From contig NZ_BQXQ01000020.1 of assembly GCF_030159055.1 (NCBI RefSeq), positions 29,603 through 93,602 of the forward strand: a stretch of 64,000 nt of DNA, in the 5' to 3' direction. Numbering within the stretch: the first letter of the stretch is position 1; the number at the start of each line of letters is the position of its first letter. This stretch comes from Acidovorax sp. SUPP3334. Its GTDB lineage: Bacteria > Pseudomonadota > Gammaproteobacteria > Burkholderiales > Burkholderiaceae_C. Position numbers and translations under genes: made by a program. Shown here one piece after another: positions 25,504 to 36,653 of the stretch. Below the pieces are notes generated by a model, which was given only the letters and a program-made list of their open reading frames with translations, did no database searches and was not told the origin of the DNA.

Positions 25504-26187
25504 ATGCCCCATTCCTCCCTGCGACCCGCCTACGAGGCCGTTCTGTTCGATTGCGACGGCGTGCTCGTGGACAGCGAGGCCATCACCCACCGCGTGCTGC
25601 GCGACCGGCTCGAAGCCTCCGGCTGGAAACTCTCTGCGGAGGAATGCATGGCCATTTTTTTGGGCAAGGCGGTGCGCAGCGAGGTGGCCCGCATCGAGGC
25701 CGAGACTGGCCAGCCGTTGACGGATGCGTGGATGGCCGATTTCTATGCCCGCCGCAACGACGCGCTGCAGGCCGAGCTGGGGCCCATTCCAGGCGCCCTC
25801 GACGCCGTGCGCGCCGTGCATGCGCGGCTCGGTGGCCGCATCGCCTGCGCTTCGGGCGCGGACCGCTTCAAGGTCGAGCTGCAACTGGCCAAGGTGGGCC
25901 TGACGCCGTTCTTTCAGGGCAGGGTGTTCAGCGGCCATGAAATGCCCCGCACCAAGCCCGCACCCGATGTGTACCTGGCCGCCGCCGCAGCCCTGGGCGC
26001 AGACCCGGCGCGCTGCCTGGTGGTCGAGGACTCGGTCACGGGCGTGCAGGCCGGTGTGGCGGCAGGCGCCACGGTGATCGGCTACAGCCCCTCGCCTGTC
26101 GGGCACTGGGCGGTCCAGGATCTGCGCGCGGCGGGGGCGGCCCATGTCATCGCCCACATGTCGGAGCTGCCTGCGCTGCTGGGCTGA
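25504..26187 (+). CDS. HAD-family hydrolase (phosphoglucomutase/phosphatase type)
   Basis: 227-residue HAD-superfamily phosphohydrolase. Motif I DCDGVLVDS has nucleophile Asp16 and Asp18, motif II is ACASGAD, the motif III Lys is in PRTKPAPDVYL, and motif IV is VVEDSVTGVQAG. The cap is alpha-helical, between motifs I and II, as in the beta-phosphoglucomutase/YieH group of small-molecule phosphatases. The substrate is unknown. The ATG at 25504 is preferred over 25462 because similarity begins soon after it. It is followed by about 95 bases with no gene before the convergent AraC regulator's stop. Confidence 0.88.
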   Translation: MPHSSLRPAYEAVLFDCDGVLVDSEAITHRVLRDRLEASGWKLSAEECMAIFLGKAVRSEVARIEAETGQPLTDAWMADFYARRNDALQAELGPIPGALDAVRAVHARLGGRIACASGADRFKVELQLAKVGLTPFFQGRVFSGHEMPRTKPAPDVYLAAAAALGADPARCLVVEDSVTGVQAGVAAGATVIGYSPSPVGHWAVQDLRAAGAAHVIAHMSELPALLG

Positions 26188-26282
26188 GCGGGCCTGCAAA
26201 AGCGCAGGCTGCAGCGGGGAGGGCACGGTCTTCGCTTCAAGCAGGCCACCGTACTGCGTACTGAAACAGCCCCGGCGGCGCT

Positions 26283-27341
26283 TCACCCCCCGCTCGCCAG
26301 GCGGGCGGCGCGGCGAAACGCGGCAGGCGACTGGCCGGTCCAGTCGCGGAACGCGCGGATGAAGCTCTTTTCGTTCATGAACCCGGCTGCCTGCGCCACC
26401 TGCTTGATCGGGCGGTCGGTGCGGTGCAGCAAATCGATGGCGCGGTGCTGACGCACCTCGTCCTTCAATGCCTGCAGCGATGCGCCTTCTTCCTTGAGCT
26501 GGCGGTGCAGCGTGCGTGGCGACAGGTGCAGCCGTTCGGTCAGGGCCTGTGCGCCGTACAGCGCGCCCGAGTCCGCAGCCAGCACCTGCCGCACGCGCTG
26601 TACCAGCAGGCGGTCGCGCCGGTATTGGCGCACGGTGAGCGGCAGGGCGCGTTGCAGCATGGTGCGCAGCGCCTCTTCGTCGCGCCGCAGCGGCAGGGCG
26701 AGGTAGCGCGCATCGAAGCGCAGGACGGCCTGCGGCGCCTCGAAGGCGATGGGGCCGGCGAACAGCAGCGGATAGACCGCCTGGTGCGGCGGCGGCGCGA
26801 AAGGAAAGTCCGCCCCCTGCAGCGGCAAGCGCGAATCGATCAACCAGCACGCCAGTCCCAGCGCATTGCGCAGCATCGACACGAGGCAGAACTCGCGCAG
26901 CGTGCCCAGATCGCGGTGCTCGTTGATCGCCAGCGTGGCGGTGGCGCCGTCGCTCGTCAGGGTGAGGGCGATGTCGTCGGTCAGCAGGCCATGGTGGCGG
27001 CACCAGCGCTGCAAGGCCAGGCCCAGGTGCGGCGCGCTGATCGAGGCGCGCGCCAGCATGCCGTAGCTGCCCCAGGGCAGGCGCCGGCCGAACCAGCCCA
27101 GGGCTTCGTCGTCCAGTTCGCGCATGGCGCCGTCGGAAAGCTGCTCCATCTGCAGCGCGGTGATGCGCCCGTGCGGGTTGCCGATCTCCGGTGGCGTGAT
27201 TTGTGCCTGCCGCAGCACCGCCGATGCGTCCATGCCCCGCAGGGCGTAGGCCTGCATGATCGCGCGAACGAAAGCCATCGGTGTCGCCGCTGCGGGCCCC
27301 TGAGTGCTGGACGGGGCGGAGTCGATGGGGGTGGCGGGCAT
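26283..27341 (-). CDS. AraC-family transcriptional regulator
   Basis: About 352 residues. The N-terminal arabinose-binding-type domain shows [15 protein letters not shown] and DITLTL-like text ([10 protein letters not shown]), as in OruR/ArgR-related AraC regulators. The C-terminal double helix-turn-helix has [20 protein letters not shown] and [34 protein letters not shown]. It is divergent from the acyl-CoA ligase/liuB operon with about 140 bases between, so it may control that operon. Starts at 27341 and 27398 are possible, neither with a strong ribosome site. Confidence 0.87.
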   Translation of the reverse strand: MPATPIDSAPSSTQGPAAATPMAFVRAIMQAYALRGMDASAVLRQAQITPPEIGNPHGRITALQMEQLSDGAMRELDDEALGWFGRRLPWGSYGMLARASISAPHLGLALQRWCRHHGLLTDDIALTLTSDGATATLAINEHRDLGTLREFCLVSMLRNALGLACWLIDSRLPLQGADFPFAPPPHQAVYPLLFAGPIAFEAPQAVLRFDARYLALPLRRDEEALRTMLQRALPLTVRQYRRDRLLVQRVRQVLAADSGALYGAQALTERLHLSPRTLHRQLKEEGASLQALKDEVRQHRAIDLLHRTDRPIKQVAQAAGFMNEKSFIRAFRDWTGQSPAAFRRAARLASGG

Positions 27342-27482
27342 GGCTGCGAGTGTGCCTGCGCTGGCGCATATTGCAACCTTTGTGACCCCATCTGTCATGC
27401 TGCGGGGTCTGTCGCGGGCGTATGCTGCGGCCCATCGCCGTCCCCCGGCCGGGCCGGGGGCGCGCAAACGAGGAGACATTCC

Positions 27483-29209
<1,727 letters not shown>

Positions 29210-29213
<4 letters not shown>

Positions 29214-30814
29214 TTCTCGAATCCCAACTCAATCCCCGCTCGGCCGACTTTCTGGCCAATGCCGCCGCCATGCGAGCGCTGGTCGAAGACCTGCGGGCCC
29301 GCACGGCGCAGGTGGCGCAGGGCGGCGGCGAGGCCGCCCGCGCCAGGCACACCGCCCGCGGCAAGCTGCTGCCGCGCGACCGCGTGCAGATGCTGCTGGA
29401 CCCCGGCACGCCGTTTCTCGAACTGGCACCCCTGGCCGCGCTCAACATGTACAACAACGACGCGCCTGGCGCCGGCCTGATCGTCGGTATCGGCCGCGTG
29501 AGCGGCGTGGACTGCATGGTGGTGTGCAATGACGCCACGGTGAAGGCCGGCACCTACTACCCCATGACCGTGAAGAAACACCTGCGCGCGCAGGAGGTGG
29601 CCGCGCAGAACCACCTGCCGTGCATCTACCTGGTGGATACCGGCGGCGCCAACCTGCCCAACCAGGACGAGGTGTTTCCCGACCGCGACCACTTCGGCCG
29701 CATCTTCTACAACCAGGCGCACATGAGCGCCCAGGGCATCGCGCAGATCGCGGTGGTGATGGGCTCCTGCACGGCGGGTGGGGCCTACGTGCCCGCCATG
29801 AGCGACGAATCCATCATCGTCAAGAACCAGGGCACCATCTTCCTGGGCGGCCCGCCGCTGGTGAAGGCCGCCACGGGCGAGGTCGTCACGGCGGAAGACT
29901 TAGGGGGCGGCGACGTGCACACGCGCCTGTCCGGCGTGGCCGACCATCTGGCGCAAAACGACCTGCACGCCTTGCAGTTGGCCCGCAACGCAGTGCGCAA
30001 TTTGAATAGAAAGAAGGCTGATGCCGCCGTATCCATTGTGCCGATAGCTCCTAAATTAGGAGCGCAAGAGCTGTACGGCGTGATTCCGGTGGACACGCGC
30101 AAGCCTTTCGATGTGCGCGAGATCATTGCCCGCATCGTGGACGGCAGCGAGTTCGACGAGTTCAAGGCGCGTTACGGCAGCACGCTGGTCACGGGCTTTG
30201 CGCGCATCGAAGGCATGCCCGTGGGCATCATCGCCAACAACGGCATCCTGTTCAGCGAGTCGGCGCTCAAGGGCGCTCACTTCATCGAACTGTGCTGCCA
30301 GCGCAAGATCCCGCTGGTGTTCCTGCAGAACATCACCGGCTTCATGGTGGGCCGCAAGTACGAGAACGAGGGCATCGCGCGCAACGGCGCCAAGATGGTC
30401 ACGGCCGTGGCCACGGCTGCGGTGCCCAAGTTCACCATCGTCATCGGCGGCAGCTTCGGCGCCGGCAACTACGGCATGTGCGGGCGGGCGTATTCGCCGC
30501 GCTTTCTGTGGATGTGGCCCAACGCGCGCATCTCCGTCATGGGCGGCGATCAGGCGGCCAGCGTGCTCGCCACCGTCAAGCGCGACGGCATCGAGGGCAA
30601 GGGCGGCCAGTGGAGCGCGCAAGAGGAAGAGGCCTTCAAGGCCCCGATCCGCCAGCAGTACGAGAGCCAGGGCCATCCCTACTACGCCACCGCGCGGCTG
30701 TGGGACGACGGCGTGATCGACCCCGCCGACACGCGTCGCGTGCTGGCGCTGGGCCTGTCGGCCACGCGCAATGCGCCGATCGAAGACACGAAGTTCGGCC
30801 TGTTCCGCATGTGA
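29210..30814 (+). CDS. liuB: Methylcrotonyl-CoA carboxylase carboxyltransferase (beta) subunit
   Basis: 534-residue carboxyltransferase that moves CO2 from carboxybiotin on LiuD to 3-methylcrotonyl-CoA, giving 3-methylglutaconyl-CoA. Seen are [21 protein letters not shown], the oxyanion-hole region [31 protein letters not shown], the N-/C-domain linker [29 protein letters not shown], and [22 protein letters not shown]. The linker before ELYGV (about residues 268-286) is coded by a stretch (30015-30066) resembling the dispersed repeat read backwards. It replaces rather than disrupts the usual spacer. The length is normal. It overlaps the acyl-CoA ligase by 4 nt. Confidence 0.95.
30015..30066 (-). 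repeat. Possible dispersed repeat copy inside liuB
   Basis: Read on the minus strand this in-frame stretch gives GCTCCTAATTTAGGAGCTAT, then a TACGGCGGCATCAGCC end, matching the layout of the repeats at 7386 and 19569 (inverted head, middle, GGCC-like end). It is AT-rich compared with the rest of liuB. Resemblance is partial, so this is a tentative call. Confidence 0.4.
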
Positions 30815-30839
30815 CCCGCGCGTTGCCCTGGACCCCACC

Positions 30840-32006
30840 ATGACCCTTCACCGAAACGCCCTGGCCTGGCTGCTGCGCTCCGCGCTGCTGCTGGGCGCCG
30901 TGCCCGCGCTGGCGCAGCTGGCTCCTTCCGCTGCGCCCACGCTGGACGCCACGCTGCGCGAGCAGATCGTGATGGTGCCCAAGGGCGAGGGCCTGCTGGC
31001 CACCGAGCTGGAAACCACCGTGTACCGCCCGGCAGGGATGGGACCGTTTCCCGTCGTCGTCATCAATCACGGCAAGGCCAACGGCAACCCGCGCCTGCAG
31101 GAGCGGTCGCGCTACCTGGCGGCCGCCCGCGTGTTCGTGGAGCGCGGCTACCTCGTGGTGATCCCGATGCGCCAGGGCTTCTCGCACTCCACGGGCGCCT
31201 ACCTGGGCAGCGGCTGCAACGTGGAAGGCAATGGCCGCACGCAGGCCGAGGACGTGCAGGCCGCGCTGACCTACGTGCGCCGCCTGCCGGACGCGGACAG
31301 CCAGCGCATCGTGGTCGTCGGCCAGTCGCACGGCGGCCTGACCACCCTGGCGCTGGGCACGCTGAACCCGCCCGGCGTGCGCGGGCTCATCAATTTCGCC
31401 GGCGGTCTGCGGCAGGAGCAATGCCCCGGCTGGGAAAACAACCTGGCCAGCGCCTTCGGTGCCTACGGCCGGAGCACGCGCCTGCCGTCGCTGTGGTTCT
31501 ACGGGGACAACGATTCGTACTGGCCCACCTCGCTGTACCGCGACATGTACGCGCGCTACGTGGCGGGCGGTGGGCGGGCGCAGCTGGTGGCGTATGGCAG
31601 GTTCGGAGCCGATTCGCACCGGCTGTTCGCCTCGCAAAGCGGCGTACCGATCTGGCTGCCGGAGGTGGAGCGCTTCCTGGACGGCCTGGGCCTGCCGTCC
31701 CGGCCCGTGACGCACATCCTGCTGATGCCGCACGACAGTCCCGTGCCCCAGGCCACCGACGCCTACCCCGCCACCGATGCGTCGGCCATTCCCTACGTGC
31801 GCGACGCGGCGCGGGAGGGCTACCGCAAGTTCCTCGCAGCGCCATGGCCCCGGGCCTACGCCATCGCGCCCAGCGGCGCCTGGGCCTACTACTACGGCCG
31901 GGCCGATGCCATGGCCGCGGCGGTGGCCCGCTGCAACGAAAACGCCAAGGCGGCGACCTGCCATTTGTATGCCGTGGACGATCACGTCGTGTGGGAGGCG
32001 CCATGA
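30840..32006 (+). CDS. Secreted alpha/beta hydrolase (dienelactone-hydrolase-like)
   Basis: 388 residues with an N-terminal signal peptide (LLRSALLLGAVPALAQ). The alpha/beta-hydrolase core has strand and oxyanion text VVVINHGKANG, nucleophile motif VVVGQSHGGLT, an acid candidate in FYGDNDSYWP and a His candidate in FGADSHRLF. A roughly 100-residue C-terminal extension ends in HLYAVDDHVVWEAP. The substrate cannot be told; relatives are annotated as dienelactone hydrolase or CAAX-like esterase. It lies within the liu operon between liuB and liuC, 25 bases after liuB, but nothing in the leucine pathway needs a periplasmic esterase. Confidence 0.8.
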   Translation: MTLHRNALAWLLRSALLLGAVPALAQLAPSAAPTLDATLREQIVMVPKGEGLLATELETTVYRPAGMGPFPVVVINHGKANGNPRLQERSRYLAAARVFVERGYLVVIPMRQGFSHSTGAYLGSGCNVEGNGRTQAEDVQAALTYVRRLPDADSQRIVVVGQSHGGLTTLALGTLNPPGVRGLINFAGGLRQEQCPGWENNLASAFGAYGRSTRLPSLWFYGDNDSYWPTSLYRDMYARYVAGGGRAQLVAYGRFGADSHRLFASQSGVPIWLPEVERFLDGLGLPSRPVTHILLMPHDSPVPQATDAYPATDASAIPYVRDAAREGYRKFLAAPWPRAYAIAPSGAWAYYYGRADAMAAAVARCNENAKAATCHLYAVDDHVVWEAP

Positions 32007-32085
32007 GGCCCGCCCATTCGCCCGCCGCACCCGTCCGGTCGCATCCGCGTCCGGCTTTTTCTCCAGAGCATCGAGAACCCCACCC

Positions 32086-32874
32086 ATGAACTCCGTCCAG
32101 ACGGCCTACGACGGCGCTGTGGCGCGCATCACGCTGGCCCAGCCCGAGCTGCGCAATGCCTTCAACGACGAGACCATCGCCGCGCTCACCGCCGCGTTCG
32201 CGCAGGCCGGCGCGCGCGACGACGTGCGTGCCGTGGTGCTGGCCGCGCAAGGCACGGCCTTTTGCGCCGGCGCCGACCTGAACTGGATGCGCCGCATGGC
32301 CGACTACACGCGCGATGAGAACCTGGCCGATGCCGGCGCGCTGGCCGAGATGCTGCGCACGATCTACGAATGCCCCAAGCCCACCATCGCCCGGGTGCAA
32401 GGCGACGTGTATGCCGGCGGCATGGGCCTGGTGGCTGCCTGCGACATGGCGGTCGCGGTCGATACCGCGGGCTTTTGCCTGTCTGAGGTGAAACTGGGGC
32501 TCATCCCCGCCACCATCAGCCCGTATGTGATCCGCGCCATGGGCGCGCGGGCGGCACACCGCTATTTCCTGACCGCCGAGCGTTTCGGGGCGGCCGAGGC
32601 GCTGCACCTCGGGTTCGTGCATGCCGTGGTCGAGTTCGAGCAGCTCGACGACACCGTGGAGTCCTGGCTCAAGGCCCTCACCAGCGCCAGCCCGGCGGCG
32701 GTACGCGCCTGCAAGCGCCTCGTGCAGGACGTGGCCGGCCGCGACATCGACGCCGCGCTGATCGCCGCCACGGTCGAAGGCATTGCGGACATCCGCGCGA
32801 GCGACGAAGGCCGGGAAGGCGTGCAGGCCTTCCTGCAAAAGCGCAAGCCGTCCTGGCTCCCGGCGCAGGGCTGA
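32086..32874 (+). CDS. liuC: Enoyl-CoA hydratase family, methylglutaconyl-CoA hydratase
   Basis: 262-residue crotonase-fold enzyme expected to hydrate 3-methylglutaconyl-CoA to HMG-CoA. The oxyanion-hole stretches are GTAFCAGADLNWM and VYAGGMGLVAACDMAVA, and the acid/base region is FCLSEVKLGLIPATISPYVIRAMG. The ADLNWM text is typical of the methylglutaconyl-CoA hydratase branch, and position between liuB and liuD supports it. The ATG at 32086 is chosen by family alignment. The 79 bases before it have no recognised signal. The next gene begins 11 bases after the stop. Confidence 0.9.
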   Translation: MNSVQTAYDGAVARITLAQPELRNAFNDETIAALTAAFAQAGARDDVRAVVLAAQGTAFCAGADLNWMRRMADYTRDENLADAGALAEMLRTIYECPKPTIARVQGDVYAGGMGLVAACDMAVAVDTAGFCLSEVKLGLIPATISPYVIRAMGARAAHRYFLTAERFGAAEALHLGFVHAVVEFEQLDDTVESWLKALTSASPAAVRACKRLVQDVAGRDIDAALIAATVEGIADIRASDEGREGVQAFLQKRKPSWLPAQG

Positions 32875-32885
32875 CCGGAACCGCC

Positions 32886-33605
32886 ATGGATGCGCTCTGG
32901 CTGAACATCGTCCAGTGGCTCCACACCGTGGGGCTGCATGTGGGCGGCGATACCGCCCGCGACGTGGCGGCCGGCGCAGCCCATGCCACGGCCGCGCTGG
33001 ACCTGCCGGGCCTGATGGCCCTGGCGGCCGCGCTGGGCTGGGCCAGCGGCTTTCGCCTCTATGCCGTGGTGTTCATCGTGGGGCTCATGGGTGCGGGCGG
33101 CTGGCTGCCTTTGCCTGCCGGCCTGCACGGGTTGCAGCATCCCGCCGTGCTCGCCGTGAGCGGGCTGCTGCTGTGCGTGGAGTTCTTCGCCGACAAGGTG
33201 CCCTGGCTCGACAGCGCCTGGGACGCCGTGCACACCTTCATCCGCATTCCTGGCGGCGCGCTGCTGGCTGCTGGCGTGTTCGGTGCCGACAACGCCACCA
33301 TGGGTCTCGTCGCCGGGCTGCTGGGCGGCTCGCTCTCGGCCACGGCGCTGGCCACCAAGATGGCCACGCGCGCCGCCGCGAACACCTCGCCCGAGCCGTT
33401 CTCCAACTGGCTGCTGTCGTTCTTCGAGGACGGCCTGGTCGTGGCCGTGGTGTGGCTCGCCACGCAGCACCCGGTGCTCTTCGGCTTCGCACTCTTGGTG
33501 ATGCTGGTGGTCTCGGTCCTGCTGCTGGTCGTGCTCTTCAAGTTCCTGCGCGCCGTGCTGCGGCGCGTGTCGTCTTTCTTTTCTGGTCCTGCGAAGGTGG
33601 TTTGA
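32886..33605 (+). CDS. DUF4126 membrane protein
   Basis: 239 residues with about five to six hydrophobic helices, including LMALAAALGWASGFRLYAVVF, GALLAAGVFGADNATMGLVAGLLGG and the C-terminal VLFGFALLVMLVVSVLLLVVLFKFL. The WASGFRLY and EFFADKVPWLDSAWD stretches are hallmarks of DUF4126. Function unknown. It is wedged between liuC and liuD, its stop directly abutting the liuD start, so it is part of the operon, which hints at a transport or membrane role in the same metabolism. Confidence 0.82.
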   Translation: MDALWLNIVQWLHTVGLHVGGDTARDVAAGAAHATAALDLPGLMALAAALGWASGFRLYAVVFIVGLMGAGGWLPLPAGLHGLQHPAVLAVSGLLLCVEFFADKVPWLDSAWDAVHTFIRIPGGALLAAGVFGADNATMGLVAGLLGGSLSATALATKMATRAAANTSPEPFSNWLLSFFEDGLVVAVVWLATQHPVLFGFALLVMLVVSVLLLVVLFKFLRAVLRRVSSFFSGPAKVV

Positions 33606-35633
33606 ATGTTCCAAAAAATCTTGATCGCCAACCGCGGTGAAATCGCCTGCCGGGTGGCTGCGACCGCGCGCCGCCTGGGCGTGAAGACCGTGGCCGTGTA
33701 CTCCGACGCCGATGCGGGCGCCAAGCACGTGGCCGCGTGCGACGAGGCCGTACACATCGGCGGCAGCGCGCCCAAGGACAGCTACCTGCAGTGGCAGCGC
33801 ATCATCGATGCCGCCCAGGCCACGGGCGCGCAGGCGGTGCACCCCGGCTACGGCTTTCTGTCGGAGAACGAAGAGTTCGCCCAGGCCTGTGCCAACGCCG
33901 GGCTGGTGTTCATCGGCCCCCCGCCCTCCGCCATCCAGGCGATGGGCCTGAAGGCCGAGTCCAAGCAACTCATGGAAAAGGCCGGCGTTCCGCTGGTGCC
34001 CGGATACCACGGCGCCGACCAGGACCCCGCCTTGCTGCAGCGCGAGGCGGACCGCATCGGCTATCCCGTGCTCATCAAGGCCAGCGCGGGCGGCGGCGGA
34101 AAGGGCATGCGCGCGGTGGACCGGTCGGAAGACTTCGCGGCCGCGCTGGCGTCGTGCCAGCGCGAGGCCATCAACAGCTTCGGTGATGACGCGGTGCTCA
34201 TCGAGAAATACGTGCAGCGCCCGCGCCACATCGAGATCCAGGTGTTCGGTGACACGCTGGGCAACTGCGTGTACCTGTTCGAGCGCGACTGCTCGGTGCA
34301 GCGCCGCCACCAGAAGGTGCTGGAAGAAGCCCCCGCGCCCGGCATGACGCCCGAGCTGCGCGCCCAGATGGGCAACGCCGCCGTGGCCGCCGCGCGGGCC
34401 GTGAACTACGTGGGCGCGGGCACGGTGGAATTCATCGTGGAGCAACGGACCAGCGGCGCCATGCAGTTTTTCTTCATGGAGATGAACACCCGCCTGCAGG
34501 TCGAACACCCGGTGACCGAAGCCATCACCGGCCAGGATCTGGTGGAATGGCAATTGCGCGTGGCATCGGGCGAGCCGCTGCCCCTTGCGCAGGACCAGTT
34601 GCGCATCACCGGCCATGCCATCGAGGCCCGCATCTGCGCCGAGAACCCCGACAACAACTTCCTGCCTGCCACCGGCACGCTGCATGTCTACCGCAAGCCG
34701 GCCGCCACCAGTTTCGAGCGTGCGCCGCTGCACGGCGTGGGCGCCGGGGTGCGCATCGACGACGGCGTGCGCGAGGGCGACGCGATCAGCCCGTTCTACG
34801 ACTCGATGATCGCCAAGCTCATCGTGCACGGCGATACGCGCGAGCAGGCGCTGGCGCGGCTCGACGAAGCGCTGGCGCAGACCCGCATCGTGGGCCTGTC
34901 CACCAACGTGCAGTTCCTGCGCCGGGTGGCGCGCACCGGTTCGTTCGTGCAGGCCAACCTCGATACCGCGCTGATTCCGCGCGAGCAGGCCGTGCTGTTC
35001 CACCAGGAGCCGGTGGGCCTGCCGCTGGCTGCCGCTGCGGCCGTGGCACAGACGCTGCTGCGCGAGCGGGCGACCGAAGGGACCGACCCGTTCAGCCGAC
35101 GCGATGGCTGGCAATCTCACGGCGTGACGCGCCGCCCGTTCGCGTTCGAGTTCGGCGGCCAGCCCGTGAACGCCTGGCTCACCTACGGCGCTGGCGGTGC
35201 CATGCTGCTGGCGGTGGGCGAGGGGGATGCCGAGGTGGCCGGGCCGCTGGCCTTTGCAGCTGAGGGCGAAGGGATGGACCTGCGGTTTGCCGGCCAGCGC
35301 ACGCGCACCGTGGTGCATGCGCAGGGTGAGACCGCCCACGTCTTCACGCCGCACGGCGCCACGCAGATCGTTGCCATCGACCTGCTGGCCCATGCGGGCG
35401 AGGTCCATGCCGAAGGCGGGCGCCTCACCGCACCCATGCCGGGCAAGGTGGTGTCGTTCGCGGTCAAGGCGGGCGATACCGTGACCAAGGGCCAGGCGCT
35501 GGCCGTGATGGAAGCCATGAAGATGGAACACACCATCGCCGCACCCGTGGACGGCACGGTGCAGGAACTGCTCTACGCCCCCGGCGACCAGGTGACAGAA
35601 GGGGTCGAGCTGCTCAAGCTCTCGCCCGCGTGA
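33606..35633 (+). CDS. liuD: Methylcrotonyl-CoA carboxylase biotin-carrying (alpha) subunit
   Basis: 675 residues with biotin carboxylase, linker and biotin carrier domains in one chain. It carboxylates its own biotin using ATP and bicarbonate, then hands CO2 to LiuB. Biotin carboxylase motifs: IANRGEIACRV at the start, KASAGGGGKGMR (ATP grasp), FFMEMNTRLQVEHPVTE (metal and catalytic residues). The biotinyl-lysine is Lys639 in VMEAMKMEHTI near the C-terminus. The length suits MccA/LiuD. It starts right at the end of the DUF4126 gene. Confidence 0.95.
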   Translation: MFQKILIANRGEIACRVAATARRLGVKTVAVYSDADAGAKHVAACDEAVHIGGSAPKDSYLQWQRIIDAAQATGAQAVHPGYGFLSENEEFAQACANAGLVFIGPPPSAIQAMGLKAESKQLMEKAGVPLVPGYHGADQDPALLQREADRIGYPVLIKASAGGGGKGMRAVDRSEDFAAALASCQREAINSFGDDAVLIEKYVQRPRHIEIQVFGDTLGNCVYLFERDCSVQRRHQKVLEEAPAPGMTPELRAQMGNAAVAAARAVNYVGAGTVEFIVEQRTSGAMQFFFMEMNTRLQVEHPVTEAITGQDLVEWQLRVASGEPLPLAQDQLRITGHAIEARICAENPDNNFLPATGTLHVYRKPAATSFERAPLHGVGAGVRIDDGVREGDAISPFYDSMIAKLIVHGDTREQALARLDEALAQTRIVGLSTNVQFLRRVARTGSFVQANLDTALIPREQAVLFHQEPVGLPLAAAAAVAQTLLRERATEGTDPFSRRDGWQSHGVTRRPFAFEFGGQPVNAWLTYGAGGAMLLAVGEGDAEVAGPLAFAAEGEGMDLRFAGQRTRTVVHAQGETAHVFTPHGATQIVAIDLLAHAGEVHAEGGRLTAPMPGKVVSFAVKAGDTVTKGQALAVMEAMKMEHTIAAPVDGTVQELLYAPGDQVTEGVELLKLSPA

Positions 35634-35670
35634 CAGCGCGCAGCATGCACTCGCGCTACGCTTTCGCGCC

Positions 35671-36600
35671 ATGAACATCACTTTCTGCTGTACCCACACC
35701 AAGGCCGATCCCTGGCTGCAGGGCCTTCAGGCCGCACTGCCCGAAGCGAAAGTCACCGTCTGGCAGCCCGGTGCGCCCCCGGCCGATTTCGCGGTGGTGT
35801 GGGCACCGCCCCAGCAATTCATGGACGAGCAGGCCGGGCTCAAGGCATTGTTCAACATCGGTGCGGGCGTGGACGCGCTGCTGGCCTTGCGCCTGCCTGC
35901 TGGCGCTCAAGTCGTGCGGCTGGACGACGCAGGCATGGCCGTGCAGATGGCCGAGTACGTCTGCCATGCGGTGATCCGCCACTTTCGCGAGTTCGACGCC
36001 TACGAAGCCGACATGCGCGCCGGTGGCTGGGCCTTTCGCCGGCCGCGTCTGCGCGGTGACTTCCCCGTCGGGGTGATGGGCCTGGGCGTGCTGGGCGAGC
36101 GCGTGGCCAAAGCGCTCGCGCAGTTCGAGTTTCCGGTGAACGGCTGGAGCCGCTCGCCCAAGGCCATCGAAGGCGTGAAGGCCTTCCACGGCGCGGGCGG
36201 GGCAGAGGGCTTCGATGCATTCCTGGCCGCCAGCCGCGTGCTGGTGAACCTGCTGCCCTTGACGCCCGATACACAGGACGTCATGAACCGCAGCACGCTG
36301 TCGCGCCTGCAGCCGGGCGGCTACGTGATCAATGTGGCGCGGGGCGCCCATCTGGTCGAGGAAGACCTGATCGCGCTCATCGATGCGGGCCATCTGGCAG
36401 GGGCTGCGCTCGACGTGTTCCGTACCGAGCCGCTGCCTGCCGAGCATCCGCTGCGCACGCACCCGAAGATCACGACCACGCCCCACACCTCGGCCCGCAC
36501 GCTGCGCGAAGAAAGCATTGCCCAGATCGCGCGAAAGATCGCCGCACTGCAGCGCGGAGAGCCGGTCGCCGGCATCGTGGACCCTCGGCGCGGCTATTAG
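35671..36600 (+). CDS. ghrA: Glyoxylate/hydroxypyruvate reductase A
   Basis: 309-residue D-2-hydroxyacid dehydrogenase reducing glyoxylate or hydroxypyruvate with NADPH. The N-terminal text FAVVWAPPQQFMDEQAGLKALFNIGAGVDALL is characteristic of GhrA. The nucleotide-binding motif is VGVMGLGVLGERVAKAL and NGWSRSPK. Catalytic residues are expected in VINVARGAHLVEEDLIALID and the final His in TTPHTSARTL. It begins 37 bases after liuD and continues the same strand toward liuE. A direct role in leucine breakdown is not known; it may handle glyoxylate from the shunt. Confidence 0.9.
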   Translation: MNITFCCTHTKADPWLQGLQAALPEAKVTVWQPGAPPADFAVVWAPPQQFMDEQAGLKALFNIGAGVDALLALRLPAGAQVVRLDDAGMAVQMAEYVCHAVIRHFREFDAYEADMRAGGWAFRRPRLRGDFPVGVMGLGVLGERVAKALAQFEFPVNGWSRSPKAIEGVKAFHGAGGAEGFDAFLAASRVLVNLLPLTPDTQDVMNRSTLSRLQPGGYVINVARGAHLVEEDLIALIDAGHLAGAALDVFRTEPLPAEHPLRTHPKITTTPHTSARTLREESIAQIARKIAALQRGEPVAGIVDPRRGY

Positions 36601-36653
36601 CCGACGCTGGCTTTCACGCTCCCCTGGAACCCATCACAGCAGGAATTTTTCCC

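Noticed and set aside
32562..35702. Long minus-strand open frame opposite liuC, DUF4126 and liuD
   Set aside because: Same reason: shadow of strongly conserved genes, no ribosome site or family features.
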